Shown here one piece after another: positions 50,110 to 59,558 of a stretch of 64,000 bases of DNA. The translations under genes and the position numbers were made by a program. Position 1 is the stretch's first letter, and each line of letters opens with the position of its first letter. The stretch spans positions 10,233-74,232 of the forward strand of contig JBFMFC010000014.1 in the NCBI GenBank assembly GCA_040752195.1, in the 5' to 3' direction. The notes beneath the pieces were generated by a model. It was given only the letters and a program-made list of their open reading frames with translations. It was not told where the DNA came from and did no database searches. The stretch is from DSNY01 sp040752195. Its GTDB lineage: Bacteria > Pseudomonadota > Gammaproteobacteria > Burkholderiales > Burkholderiaceae_F.

Positions 50110-50916
50110 TCAGGACTTCGACGCCCACGCCGGCGGCCGCTTGTTCATGAAGGCATCGACGCCTTCCTGCGCGCACTCTTCGACCATGTTGCACGCCATC
50201 GTTTGCCCGGCGAGCTGGTACGCGGCCTCGATGCCCATCTCGAGCTGTCGGTAGAACATGCCCTTGCCCATCGCGATCGCGACCGCCGGTTTGGCGACGA
50301 TCGACGCGGCGAGCTTCGCGATTTCGGCGTCGAGCTGATCGGGCGCGACGACCCGGTTGACGAGCCCGCGCTCGCGCGCCGTGGCCGCGTCGATGAACTC
50401 GCCGGTGACCAGCATTTCGAACGCCTGCTTGCGGCCGACGTTGCGCGCGAGCGCCACCGAAGGCGTGGAGCAGAACAGCCCGACGTTGATGCCCGACACG
50501 GCGAACCTGGCGACATCCGCCGCCACCGCCAGATCGCACATCGCGACGAGCTGACAGCCGGCTGCGGTGGCAATGCCGTGCACCCGCGCGATCACCGGCT
50601 GCGGCATCGTCTGGATCCGCAGCATCACCTTCGTGCAGTCGGTGAAGAGCTTCTGGTAGTAATCGAGCCGCGGGCTCGCCTTCATCTGCTTCAGGTCGTG
50701 CCCGGCGCAGAACGCCTTGCCGGCGCCGCCGATGACGACCACCCGCGCGGTCGCGTCCGCCGCGATCGCATCGAGCGACGCCTGCAGCGCCGCGAGCATC
50801 TCCTCGGACAGCGAGTTGAACTGCGCCGGGCGGTTCAGCGTCAGGTGCACGACGCCGCCTTCGCGCCGTTCGAGCACGAGCGGTTCGAGCTGGGTCGAGG
50901 TGTTGGGTGCGTTCAT
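50110..50916 (-). CDS. Enoyl-CoA hydratase/isomerase-family protein
   Basis: A 268-residue crotonase-fold protein. The oxyanion-hole segments are VVIGGAGKAFCAGHDLKQM and IARVHGIATAAGCQLVAMCDLAVAA (each in part). The latter normally carries a catalytic Glu about where Gln/Leu appear here (GCQLVA), so activity may be isomerase-like or altered. It belongs to fatty-acid or related acyl-CoA breakdown. ATG 50916 is 11 bases from the stop of the upstream acyl-CoA ligase gene, so the two are almost surely co-transcribed. Confidence 0.9.
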   Translation of the reverse strand: MNAPNTSTQLEPLVLERREGGVVHLTLNRPAQFNSLSEEMLAALQASLDAIAADATARVVVIGGAGKAFCAGHDLKQMKASPRLDYYQKLFTDCTKVMLRIQTMPQPVIARVHGIATAAGCQLVAMCDLAVAADVARFAVSGINVGLFCSTPSVALARNVGRKQAFEMLVTGEFIDAATARERGLVNRVVAPDQLDAEIAKLAASIVAKPAVAIAMGKGMFYRQLEMGIEAAYQLAGQTMACNMVEECAQEGVDAFMNKRPPAWASKS

Positions 50917-50927
50917 GAACTGATCTC

Positions 50928-52583
50928 CTAGACGTCGATCGCCGAGGCGGACTTGGCCTGCTGGCGCAGGATGAACTTCTGGATTTTGCCGGTGCTCGTC
51001 TTCGGCAAGGGGCCGAAGATGAAGTTCTTCGGCGTCTTGAAGCCGGCCAGATGCTGACGGCAGAACGCGCGCAGCTCGTCGGCGGTGACGCTCGCGCCTT
51101 CTCGCAGCTCGACAAAGGCGCAGGGTACTTCACCCCATTTCGGGTCGGGCTGCGCGACGACCGCGGCGGTCATCACCGCGGGGTGCCGGTACAGCACGTC
51201 CTCGATCTCGATCGACGAGATGTTCTCGCCGCCTGAGATGATGATGTCCTTGCTGCGATCCTTGATCCGCAGATAGCCGTCCGGCTGCATCACCGCGAGG
51301 TCGCCCGAGTGGAACCAGCCGCCGGCGAATGCCTCGCGTGTGGCGTCCGGGTTCTTCAGGTAACCCTTCATCGTGATGTTGCCGCGGAACATGACCTCGC
51401 CGATGGTCTCGCCGTCGGCAGGCACCGGCCGCATCGTCTGCGGGTCGAGCACCGCGACCGCCTCCTCCATCGGATAGCGCACGCCCTGCCGGCCGTTCTT
51501 GACCGCACGCTCGCTCACGGAAAGCTGCGCCCATTCGGGCTGCTTCGCGCACACGGTCGCCGGTCCGTAGACCTCGGTCAATCCGTAGACGTGCGTCAGA
51601 TCGAAGCCGAGCCGGTCCATGCCCTCGATCATCGCCGCGGGCGGCGCTGCGGCGGCCACCATCGCGTGGACCTTGTGCGCAATGCCCTGCCGCATCGATT
51701 CCGGCGCGTTGATCAGCATCGAATGCACGATTGGCGCGCCGCAGTAGTGCGTGACCTGGTGCTCGCGGATCGCGCTGAAGATCGCCTTCGCCTCGACCCG
51801 CCGCAGGCAGACGTGGGTGCCGGCCATCGCGGCGACGGTCCACGGGAAGCACCAGCCGTTGCAATGAAACATCGGCAGCGTCCACAGATAAACCGGGTGA
51901 TGCGGCATCGCCCAGACGAGGATGTTCGACACGGCATTCAGGTACGCGCCGCGATGGTGATAGACGACCCCCTTCGGGTTCCCGGTCGTTCCCGACGTGT
52001 AGTTCAGCGCGATCGCGTCCCACTCGTCGCCGGGACGCGGCCAGTCGAAGTCGGGCGAACCCTGCGCGATGAAGCGTTCGTAGTCGAGCGCACCGAGGCG
52101 TTCGCCCGGTCCGTCGTAGACCGGATCGTCGACGTCGATCACCTCGATTGCGCGCTTGGCCTGCGCCACGGCGGCGGCGGCGACCGCGGAGAACTCGCGA
52201 TCGACGATGAAAAGCTTCGCCTCGCCGTGGTCGAGCATGAACGCGACGGAGGCGGCATCCAGGCGCGTGTTGATCGCGTTGAGCACGCAGCCGGCCATCG
52301 GCACGCCATAGTGCGCCTCGACCATCTCGGGCGTGTTGGCGAGCATCACCGCGACCGTGTCGCCGCGGCCGAGCCCGCGCTGTGCCAGCGCATGCGCGAG
52401 CCTGCGACTGCGCGCGTACGTCTCGCCCCAGGTGCGGCGGATCGCCTTCGCCCCGCTGCCGTGAACGACGGCGGTCAGTTGCGGATGAACGGTGCCGCTG
52501 CGCTCGACGAAAGTCAGTGGCGACAACGGCGCGTAATTGGCCTCGTTCCGATCGAGGCCCTGATCGAAGATGGCGCTGGGCAT
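50928..52583 (-). CDS. Medium/long-chain acyl-CoA synthetase (AMP-forming)
   Basis: A 551-residue ANL-superfamily ligase. The P-loop YTSGTTGNPKG, the VYGLTEVYGPATVC A5 motif, the GWFHSGDLAVMQPDGYLRIKDRSKD core and the catalytic lysine in KTSTGKIQKF are all present. It activates a fatty acid with ATP and CoA. The sequence style (ANYAPLSPLTFVERS N-terminus) matches the AlkK/FadD3-like group annotated as acyl-CoA synthetase in Burkholderiales; chain length is uncertain. It is directly upstream of the enoyl-CoA hydratase. Confidence 0.9.
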   Translation of the reverse strand: MPSAIFDQGLDRNEANYAPLSPLTFVERSGTVHPQLTAVVHGSGAKAIRRTWGETYARSRRLAHALAQRGLGRGDTVAVMLANTPEMVEAHYGVPMAGCVLNAINTRLDAASVAFMLDHGEAKLFIVDREFSAVAAAAVAQAKRAIEVIDVDDPVYDGPGERLGALDYERFIAQGSPDFDWPRPGDEWDAIALNYTSGTTGNPKGVVYHHRGAYLNAVSNILVWAMPHHPVYLWTLPMFHCNGWCFPWTVAAMAGTHVCLRRVEAKAIFSAIREHQVTHYCGAPIVHSMLINAPESMRQGIAHKVHAMVAAAAPPAAMIEGMDRLGFDLTHVYGLTEVYGPATVCAKQPEWAQLSVSERAVKNGRQGVRYPMEEAVAVLDPQTMRPVPADGETIGEVMFRGNITMKGYLKNPDATREAFAGGWFHSGDLAVMQPDGYLRIKDRSKDIIISGGENISSIEIEDVLYRHPAVMTAAVVAQPDPKWGEVPCAFVELREGASVTADELRAFCRQHLAGFKTPKNFIFGPLPKTSTGKIQKFILRQQAKSASAIDV

Positions 52584-52670
52584 GATCGTGGTCGGGTTGC
52601 GGACTGCGCTAGTTACGGACTCGGTTCAAGGGTGGTCGAACGCATGCCGGGGTCGACGCGATGCGCAATG

Positions 52671-53594
52671 CTAGATCTGCGCGAGGGTCTTCAGATGCGC
52701 CGCCACGCTGCGCGCCAGCGCGCTCAGGTTGTACCCGCCTTCGAGCGCGCTGACGATGCGGTTGCGGCTATGGCGGGCGGCGACCTCCATCACGCGCTTC
52801 GTGATGTATGCGTAATCGGCTTCGACCAGCGCCATCTGGCCGAGGTCGTCCTCGCGGTGCGCATCGAACCCCGCCGAGATGAAGATCATCTGGGGCCGGA
52901 ACTGCTCCAGCCGCGGCAGCCAGACCTCGTCGACGACCTGCCGCACGACGTCGCCCTTGGTGCCCGCGGGCAACGGCACGTTCACCATGTTTTTCGCGGG
53001 ATGCTCGGTGCCCGTGTACGGATAGAACGGATGCTGGAAAAAGCTGGCCATCAGCACTCGCTCGTCGCCGGCCAGGATCTCTTCGGTCCCGTTGCCATGA
53101 TGCACGTCGAAATCGATCACCGCGACCCGCGCCAGCCCGTGCGTTTCGAGCGCGTGCAGCACGCCGATCGCGACGTTGTTGAAGAAACAGAATCCCATCG
53201 CCTGCGCGCGCGTCGCGTGATGGCCCGGCGGCCGCACCGCGCAGAACGCATTCTCCAGCGTGCCGGCGATCACCCGATCGGTCGCTTCGATCACCGCGCC
53301 GGCCGAGCGCAATGCGGCGTCCCAGGTCGCCGGGTTCATCGACGTGTCGGGATCGACGGGCGTATAGCCGTGCTTTGGTATCCTCGACCGCAGTTCTTCG
53401 ATGTAACGGCGGTCGTGGGCGCGCGCGATGGCATCGAGATCGGCCGCCGGCGCCTCGATGTGAACCAGATGCGGCGCGAGCCCGATCGCGATCAGATGGT
53501 CGTGGATCGCGGACAGGCGCTCCGGGCTCTCCGGGTGCCACGATCCCATTTCGTGCGCAGCGCACGCGGTGTGCGTGATGAAGCCGGTGTGCAC
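52671..53594 (-). CDS. Histone-deacetylase-family amidohydrolase
   Basis: A 307-residue arginase/deacetylase-fold enzyme. HDAC marks are RPPGHHATRAQAMGFCFFNN, the zinc ligands in DFDVHHGNGT, SAGFDAHREDDLG with the second Asp ligand, and EGGYNL. Bacterial members remove acyl groups from polyamines or proteins. GTG at 53594 is preferred because GGGAG lies five bases upstream; a TTG at 53607-53609 would start 15 bases earlier. It is followed on the same strand by the acyl-CoA ligase (87 bases) and faces moxR head to head. Confidence 0.9.
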   Translation of the reverse strand: MHTGFITHTACAAHEMGSWHPESPERLSAIHDHLIAIGLAPHLVHIEAPAADLDAIARAHDRRYIEELRSRIPKHGYTPVDPDTSMNPATWDAALRSAGAVIEATDRVIAGTLENAFCAVRPPGHHATRAQAMGFCFFNNVAIGVLHALETHGLARVAVIDFDVHHGNGTEEILAGDERVLMASFFQHPFYPYTGTEHPAKNMVNVPLPAGTKGDVVRQVVDEVWLPRLEQFRPQMIFISAGFDAHREDDLGQMALVEADYAYITKRVMEVAARHSRNRIVSALEGGYNLSALARSVAAHLKTLAQI

Positions 53595-53629
53595 GCTGTC
53601 TCCCTGCAACGTCGTTTCGGGCCAGTGTA

Positions 53630-54553
53630 ATGCTTGAAAAGCTCCGCTCCTGCGCCGCGCAGATCGCCAGCGTGATCGTCGGCAAGGATCTGCAGATCCG
53701 CCAGAGCCTGACCTGTCTGCTGGCGGGCGGCCACCTTCTGATCGAAGACGCCCCGGGGGTGGGCAAGACCACGCTGGCGCACGCGATCGCCATCTCGCTC
53801 GGACTGCCGTTTCGCCGCATCCAGTTCACGAGTGACCTGCTGCCGTCGGACGTGATCGGCGTCTCGGTCTATGACCGCACCAACGGCCAGTTCGTTTTCC
53901 ATCCCGGGCCGATCTTCACCGAAGTGCTGCTCGCCGACGAGATCAACCGCGCCAGCCCCAAGACGCAAAGCGCGCTGCTGGAAGCGATGGAAGAAGCCCA
54001 GGTGTCGGTCGACGGCCTGTCGCGCCCGCTGCCGCAGCCGTTCTTCGTGATCGCCACGCAGAACCCGCTGCATCAGGTCGGCACGTTTCCACTGCCCGAA
54101 TCGCAGCTCGACCGCTTCCTGATGTGCATCAGCCTCGGCTATCCGGATCGCGCCTCGGAGCGCGCGTTGCTCGCCGGTGAGCCGCGCCGCGACATGCTCA
54201 AGCATCTGCCCCCGGTGGGACGGCCCGCGGACCTGCTCGCGGCGCAGGCCGCGGTCAAGCAGGTGTTCTGCTCCAACGCGCTGCTCGATTACGTGCAGGC
54301 GCTGCTCGCGCACACGCGCGGCTCCGGCAAGTACGCCGAAGGCCTGAGCCCGCGCGCCGGGCTGTCGCTGCTCGCCGCCGCGCGCGCCTGGGCCTGGCTC
54401 GACGGCCGCGACCACGTGATCCCCGAAGACATCCAGAACGTGCTGCCCGCCGTCGCCGGTCACCGGCTGCACGCGGTCCAGCGCGAGGGCGGCCGCGCGC
54501 TGCACGGGCGCGAGCTGGTGTCGCAGCTGATCCAGGCCGTCGCCGTTCCGTGA
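53630..54553 (+). CDS. MoxR-family AAA ATPase
   Basis: A 307-residue AAA+ ATPase. Walker A is APGVGKTT with K46, Walker B is LLADEINRASPKTQSALLEAMEE (in part), sensor 1 is in VIATQNPLHQVGTFPLPESQLDRF, and an AAA lid follows. MoxR proteins act as chaperones with a von Willebrand/DUF58 partner. Here DUF58 is the next gene, followed by a transglutaminase, the common moxR-DUF58-TgpA arrangement. The start is only 35 bases from the divergent HDAC-type start. Confidence 0.94.
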   Translation: MLEKLRSCAAQIASVIVGKDLQIRQSLTCLLAGGHLLIEDAPGVGKTTLAHAIAISLGLPFRRIQFTSDLLPSDVIGVSVYDRTNGQFVFHPGPIFTEVLLADEINRASPKTQSALLEAMEEAQVSVDGLSRPLPQPFFVIATQNPLHQVGTFPLPESQLDRFLMCISLGYPDRASERALLAGEPRRDMLKHLPPVGRPADLLAAQAAVKQVFCSNALLDYVQALLAHTRGSGKYAEGLSPRAGLSLLAAARAWAWLDGRDHVIPEDIQNVLPAVAGHRLHAVQREGGRALHGRELVSQLIQAVAVP

Positions 54554-54633
54554 ACGGCGACCGTTGACCGCGGGGCGTCGGTGCGAGTGGGGCAAAGCTG
54601 CGGAGAACGGACCATCCGAGCCGGACAGCGCCG

Positions 54634-55641
54634 ATGAGCATCACCGCCCACCCCGTCGCCATCCGCATCGCCGACTGGATCGCACGGCGCCAGGCGGTCG
54701 AGCACGGCGATGTGCTGCTCGACCGCAAGCGCGTCTACATCCTGCCGACGCGCGCGGGACTGATCTTCGGCGCGGCGATGGTCGTGCTGCTGGTCGGTTC
54801 GATCAACTACGGGCTGCAGCTCGGCTACCTGCTGACGTTCCTCGTGACCAGCATCGCGGTCGTCGGCATGTATCACACGCACCGCAACCTCGCGCGCGTG
54901 CTGTTGCGCGGCCATCGCGCCGAGCCGGTGTTCGCCGGCGACGTGGTGACCTTCGAGCTGCTCGTGACCAATCCGACGCCGGAGGCACGTCACGCGCTGA
55001 ACTTCGGCTTCGTCCTGCCGACGCGCCGCAAGGCCGGCGGTCTGTTCCGCCGCGAGCGGCCGATGCCCGGAACGTGGGTCGACGTGCCGGCGCGGGGCAG
55101 CCGGCCGGTCAGCCTGTCGTTGCCGACGCGCCGTCGCGGCCGCCGCGTCTGTCCGCGCGTGCGCATCGAGACGCGCTTTCCTTTCGGGCTGTGGCAGGCG
55201 TGGGCGTACTTCACGCCGCCGCTTTCCGCGATCGTCTACCCGAAGCCGGAGGAGGACGCGCCGCCGCTGCCGCTCGCCCTCGGCGGATCGCTGTACGGCG
55301 CGGGCGTGGCCGCCAGCGGCGACGACTTCGCGGGCGTTCGCCCCTACCAGGCCGGCGACTCGCAGCGAATGATCGCGTGGAAGCTCGCCGCGCATTCGGA
55401 TGAGCTGTCGGTCAAGCTGTTCGAAGCGGCCGCCGGCGGCGAGCTCGTGCTCGATTTCGACGCGCTGCCGGCCGGGCTCGGCGTCGAGCGGAAACTCGCG
55501 CGGCTCGCGCGCTGGGTGCTCGACGCCGATGCGGCGCAGCTTCGCTACGCGCTGCAGATTCCCGGCACCGTGGTCCCGATCGGAAGCGGCGCCGAGCAAC
55601 GCGATCGCTGCCTGACCGCGCTCGCGTTGTTCAGGGCATGA
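54634..55641 (+). CDS. DUF58 domain protein
   Basis: A 335-residue protein with two N-terminal membrane helices (about residues 37-80) and the DUF58 block FAGVRPYQAGDSQRMIAWKLAA near residues 230-252 (seen as VRPYQAGDSQRM). It is thought to be the partner that MoxR remodels; some DUF58 proteins carry a degenerate VWA fold. It is 80 bases after moxR and is followed four bases later by the transglutaminase gene. Confidence 0.9.
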   Translation: MSITAHPVAIRIADWIARRQAVEHGDVLLDRKRVYILPTRAGLIFGAAMVVLLVGSINYGLQLGYLLTFLVTSIAVVGMYHTHRNLARVLLRGHRAEPVFAGDVVTFELLVTNPTPEARHALNFGFVLPTRRKAGGLFRRERPMPGTWVDVPARGSRPVSLSLPTRRRGRRVCPRVRIETRFPFGLWQAWAYFTPPLSAIVYPKPEEDAPPLPLALGGSLYGAGVAASGDDFAGVRPYQAGDSQRMIAWKLAAHSDELSVKLFEAAAGGELVLDFDALPAGLGVERKLARLARWVLDADAAQLRYALQIPGTVVPIGSGAEQRDRCLTALALFRA

Positions 55642-55645
55642 GGCG

Positions 55646-57760
55646 ATGAGCGCCGCGAACAATGCTGCGCGCCTGAGCCTGCGGGATGCGCGCGCCCGCG
55701 CGCGTCAGCTCGCCGCGGCGCTGGTGCAGCCGCAGGTGTCGAGCGCCGCGCGCGAACGGCGCGACCTGCTGGTGCTGCTCGCCGCGGTCGCGCTGGTCGT
55801 CGTCCCCCACTTCGACCATCTCGCATGGTGGGCGACGGCGATCCTCATGCTGCTGTGGCTTTGGCGCGTGTGGCTGACCGTCACGCAGCGCCCGGCGCCG
55901 GGTCGCTTCGCGATGCTGCCGCTGCTGGTCGCTGCGGCATCCGCGGTGTGGATCGAGCACGGCACCCTGGTCGGGCGCGACGCCGGCGTCACGTTCCTGC
56001 TGCTGCTCATGGCGCTGAAGCTGCTCGAACTGCGCGCGCGGCGCGATGTCTTCGTCGTGATCTTCCTCGCGTTCTTCATCCTGCTGACGCAGTTCCTGTT
56101 CAGCCAGAGCCTGCCGATCGCGGCGCTGACGTTGGTCGCCGTCGCGCTGCTGTTCTTCGTGCTGACGAGCGTCAATCTGGTCGAAGCCGACCTGCCGGCG
56201 GCACGCAAGGCGAGACTGGTGGGCGCGATCGTGCTGAAGGCGATCCCGCTCACGGTCGCGGCCTTCCTGCTGTTTCCGCGCATCTCGGGCCCGCTGTGGG
56301 GGTTGCCCGGCGACGCGACGGCGTCCAGTACGGGCCTGTCCAACGCGATGTCGCCGGGCTCGATCAGCCGGCTGCTCGAATCCAACGCGATCGCCTTCCG
56401 CGCGCGCTTCGAATCGGCGCCGCCGGGCAACGAGCGCCTGTACTGGCGCGGCCCGGTGTTCGGCCACTTCAACGGCCGCACGTGGACGCCGTTCGCGCAA
56501 CGCACGGCCGCGCCGCCGCGCCTTGCGATCCGCGCCGACCCGGCCTCCGCAGTCGACTACTCGGTCACCCTCGAGCCGCACCAGCGCGACTGGCTGTTCG
56601 CGCTCGAGGTGCCCACGGTGGCGCCCGACGCGACCGAACTCGCGCCTGCGCTCACGCCGGAAGCGCAACTCGTGTCGGCGCGGCTGATCAGCGAACGGGT
56701 CCGCTACGCGGCGCGCTCGTACACCGCATTCGCGCTCGGCCTGAACGAAACCGAAGCGTCGCTGCGCGACTGGCTGCAGCTTCCGGTCGGATACAACCCG
56801 CGCACGCAGCAGTTCGCCGCCGAGCTGCGCCGCCGCTTTGCCGGCGCCGCCCCGGGCGCGTCGCAAGACGGCAGCGGCGCGATCGCGTTCGTCAACGCGG
56901 TGCTCGAGCACTTCCGCACCGGCGGCTTTCAGTACACCCTCGAGCCGCCGCTGCTCGGCCGGCACTCGGTCGACGAATTCCTGTTCGACACGCGCGCGGG
57001 CTATTGCGAGCACTACGCCGCCGCCTTCGTCGTGCTGATGCGCGCGCTCGACGTTCCGGCGCGCGTCGTCACCGGCTACCAGGGCGGCGAGATCAACCCG
57101 GTCGACGGCTTCATGACCGTGCGGCAGTCCGACGCGCACGCGTGGGCCGAGGTGTGGCTGCGCGACCGCGGCTGGACGCGGGTCGACCCGACTGCAGTCG
57201 TCGCACCGGTGCGGATCTCGCGCGGCCTGCCCGAGCTGCAGCGCCAGACGGGACTGACGCCGCTGGCCGCCGGCGACGGCGCGCTGACCTGGCTGCGTTC
57301 GCTGCGCTTCAACTGGGAGGCGCTGCAGAACAGCTGGAACCAGTGGGTGCTGTCGTATACGCCCGAGCGGCAGCGCGCGCTGCTGGCCGCCATCGGTCTC
57401 GACCCCGACGGCCGCACGCTCGCGCTTGCGTTCGCGCTGACGCTGTCGCTGCTGCTCGGCACGCTCGCCGTCGTTTCGCTGCGGCACCGCGTCGAGCGCG
57501 ATCCGCTCGCCGAGGCGTACGCGCTGCTGCGCCGCCGGCTGTCCGATGCCGGCATCGACAGCGCGCCGACGCTGGCGCCGCGATCGCTGCTCGCGCGCGT
57601 CGAGCGGCAACTCGCGCCCGCGAGCCGCGATGCGGCGCGCGAAATCCTGCTAGCGTTCGAGCGCTGGCGCTACTCGCGCGCGGCAGCGTCCATCAGCCGC
57701 GCGCAACTTCGTTCGCTGCGCCGCGCGGTGCGACGCTTCCGGCCGCGTGCGGCAGAGTGA
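55646..57760 (+). CDS. TgpA-like membrane transglutaminase-fold protein (DUF3488)
   Basis: A 704-residue protein. Several N-terminal helices (about residues 35-210, including LKLLELRARRDVFVVIFLAFF) make up the DUF3488 part. A periplasmic transglutaminase-like domain has the triad C454 (GYCEHYAAAF), H498 (DAHAWAEVW) and D514 (RVDPTA). A single helix near residue 600 is followed by a cytoplasmic DUF4129-like tail. In Pseudomonas TgpA is essential, with a likely peptidoglycan-related role. The operon with moxR, DUF58 and mltB supports an envelope function. Confidence 0.93.
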   Translation: MSAANNAARLSLRDARARARQLAAALVQPQVSSAARERRDLLVLLAAVALVVVPHFDHLAWWATAILMLLWLWRVWLTVTQRPAPGRFAMLPLLVAAASAVWIEHGTLVGRDAGVTFLLLLMALKLLELRARRDVFVVIFLAFFILLTQFLFSQSLPIAALTLVAVALLFFVLTSVNLVEADLPAARKARLVGAIVLKAIPLTVAAFLLFPRISGPLWGLPGDATASSTGLSNAMSPGSISRLLESNAIAFRARFESAPPGNERLYWRGPVFGHFNGRTWTPFAQRTAAPPRLAIRADPASAVDYSVTLEPHQRDWLFALEVPTVAPDATELAPALTPEAQLVSARLISERVRYAARSYTAFALGLNETEASLRDWLQLPVGYNPRTQQFAAELRRRFAGAAPGASQDGSGAIAFVNAVLEHFRTGGFQYTLEPPLLGRHSVDEFLFDTRAGYCEHYAAAFVVLMRALDVPARVVTGYQGGEINPVDGFMTVRQSDAHAWAEVWLRDRGWTRVDPTAVVAPVRISRGLPELQRQTGLTPLAAGDGALTWLRSLRFNWEALQNSWNQWVLSYTPERQRALLAAIGLDPDGRTLALAFALTLSLLLGTLAVVSLRHRVERDPLAEAYALLRRRLSDAGIDSAPTLAPRSLLARVERQLAPASRDAAREILLAFERWRYSRAAASISRAQLRSLRRAVRRFRPRAAE

Positions 57761-57786
57761 ATGGACAGGGACTTGTCGCCGAACCG

Positions 57787-58839
57787 ATGAACCGCCGCAG
57801 CTTCGTCGTCGCCTCGTGCGCGGCGCTGGCCGCGCCGCCCTTCGGACGGGCGCAGGCGCTGTCGTACCCGCTGCGCAGCGACGTGCAGGACTACATCGAC
57901 GCCATCGTCGCCGCGCACGGCCTCGAGCGCAGCTGGGTCGAGCGCGTGCTCGCGCAGGGGCGTTACTCGGAGGCCGCCGAGCGGTTGACCACGCCCGCCA
58001 ACGCGCCGCCGGCGGCGCGCAACTGGGCCGAATACCGCGCGCGCAACGTCGACGAGCGCCGCGTGCGCGAGGGCCACGCGTTCCTGCGCCAGCATCGCGC
58101 GGCGCTGGCGCGCGCGGCCGACCGCTACGGCGTGCCCGAGTCGATCGTCGTCGCGATCATCGGCATCGAGACCTTCTTCGGGCGCGTGATGGGCAACCTG
58201 CGAACGCTCGACGTACTGCTGACGCTCGCCTTCGACTACACGCGGCGCGCAGCGCTGTACCGCGAGGAACTGGCGCAGTTCCTGCTGCTGTGCCGCGAGC
58301 ACGGCATCGATCCCGCGGCGCCGCGCGGCTCGTACGCGGGAGCGCTCGGATTGCCGCAGTTCATGCCCGGATCGGTGCGGCGCTACGCGGTCGACTTCGA
58401 CGGCGACGGCCGCGTCGATCTGGCCGCCAGCCGCGAAGACGCGATCGGCTCGGTCGCGAACTTCCTCGCCGCGCACGGCTGGCGACGCGATGTTCCGGTG
58501 CTGTTCCCCGCCAGGGCCGACGCCACGATCATCGAAGTGCTCGGCCGCGGCATCTTCGCCGGCTATCGATGGCAGGACGTCGCCGCGCTCGGCGTGACGA
58601 TCGACGCGAGCCTGCCCGGCGAGACGCGCGTGCTGCTGATCGATCTGCCGTATCTGACGAGTGACGGCGTCGAGGCGGTCGAGTACCGCGTCGGCACCAT
58701 CAACGCCTCCGCGCTGCTGCACTACAACCGCAGCTTCTTCTACGCGGCTGCGGTGGCCGATCTGGCGCAGGCGATCGAGCGCCGCACCGCCGAAGCGCTC
58801 GCTGCCGACGCGGCACCGCTCGGCGCAGACCGGCGCTGA
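57787..58839 (+). CDS. mltB: Lytic murein transglycosylase B
   Basis: A 350-residue periplasmic peptidoglycan lyase of family GH103. The N-terminus is a signal peptide (RRSFVVASCAALAAPPFGRAQA, in part); the twin Arg is followed by S-F-V, so Tat export is possible. No lipobox is evident, although a Cys is present. The catalytic Glu is E128 in IIGIETFFGRVMGN, and GALGLPQFMPGSVRRYAVDFDGDG is the MltB hallmark. It forms 1,6-anhydromuramic ends. It starts 26 bases after tgpA. Confidence 0.93.
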   Translation: MNRRSFVVASCAALAAPPFGRAQALSYPLRSDVQDYIDAIVAAHGLERSWVERVLAQGRYSEAAERLTTPANAPPAARNWAEYRARNVDERRVREGHAFLRQHRAALARAADRYGVPESIVVAIIGIETFFGRVMGNLRTLDVLLTLAFDYTRRAALYREELAQFLLLCREHGIDPAAPRGSYAGALGLPQFMPGSVRRYAVDFDGDGRVDLAASREDAIGSVANFLAAHGWRRDVPVLFPARADATIIEVLGRGIFAGYRWQDVAALGVTIDASLPGETRVLLIDLPYLTSDGVEAVEYRVGTINASALLHYNRSFFYAAAVADLAQAIERRTAEALAADAAPLGADRR

Positions 58840-58849
58840 CCGCGCCGCC

Positions 58850-59491
58850 CTACTCCGCGTCGGGCTGCTTCGCCGGTTGCGCGTCGACGAACGCCGGCAG
58901 TTTCATGCAGGCATCGAAGATCCGCATGATCGTCGGCACGTGGTCGAGCCGGCAGTCGAAGCGCTGTGCGTTGAAGATCTGCGGGACGATGCAAACGTCG
59001 GCGATCGTCACCTCGTTGCCGAACGCATAGCGGCCCGTGCGGCGCTCGGCGACGAGTCGTGCCTCGAGCTGCGCCAGCCCCTGCTCGACCCAGTGGCGGT
59101 ACCAGGCATTCTTCGCCTCCTCGCTGACGCCGAGCGTCTTGACGAGATAGCGCAGCACGCGCAGGTTGTTCAGCGGGTGGATGTCGCAGGCGATCGCCAG
59201 CGCGACAGAGCGTACGTAGGCTCGTTCGAGCGGATCGTGCGGCAATAGCGGCGGCTGCGGGTACTTCTCCTCCAGATACTCGATGATCGCGAGCGATTGC
59301 GTCAGCGCATGGCCGTCGTGCTCGAGCACCGGAACGAGCTGGCTCGGGTTCAGCGCGGTGAACGCCGCCACGAACTGCTCGCCCTTGACGAGATGCACCG
59401 GGACATACTCGAACGGCAGCCCCTTGAGATTGAGCGCGATGCGCACGCGAAACGACGCGGACGAGCGCCAGGCGTTGTAGAGCCTCATCAT
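58850..59491 (-). CDS. Zeta-class GST: maleylacetoacetate or maleylpyruvate isomerase
   Basis: A 213-residue glutathione-dependent cis-trans isomerase. It begins MMRLYNAWRSSASFRVRIALNLKG, where the zeta-class catalytic SSCS is SSAS, as in NagL-type maleylpyruvate isomerases. It contains ALNPSQLVPVLEHDG, IIEYLEEKYPQP and ACDIHPLNNLRVL. Since a fumarylacetoacetate-hydrolase-family gene starts the same operon, it may serve the gentisate pathway (maleylpyruvate) rather than tyrosine breakdown. It follows the TRAP large permease by about 70 bases. Confidence 0.88.
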   Translation of the reverse strand: MMRLYNAWRSSASFRVRIALNLKGLPFEYVPVHLVKGEQFVAAFTALNPSQLVPVLEHDGHALTQSLAIIEYLEEKYPQPPLLPHDPLERAYVRSVALAIACDIHPLNNLRVLRYLVKTLGVSEEAKNAWYRHWVEQGLAQLEARLVAERRTGRYAFGNEVTIADVCIVPQIFNAQRFDCRLDHVPTIMRIFDACMKLPAFVDAQPAKQPDAE

Positions 59492-59558
59492 CGGATTCGA
59501 TCCTCGGAAGTCGCGACCGTCGCCATCGGATCGGCGCAAACCGCGCTCGTCGGCCCGA

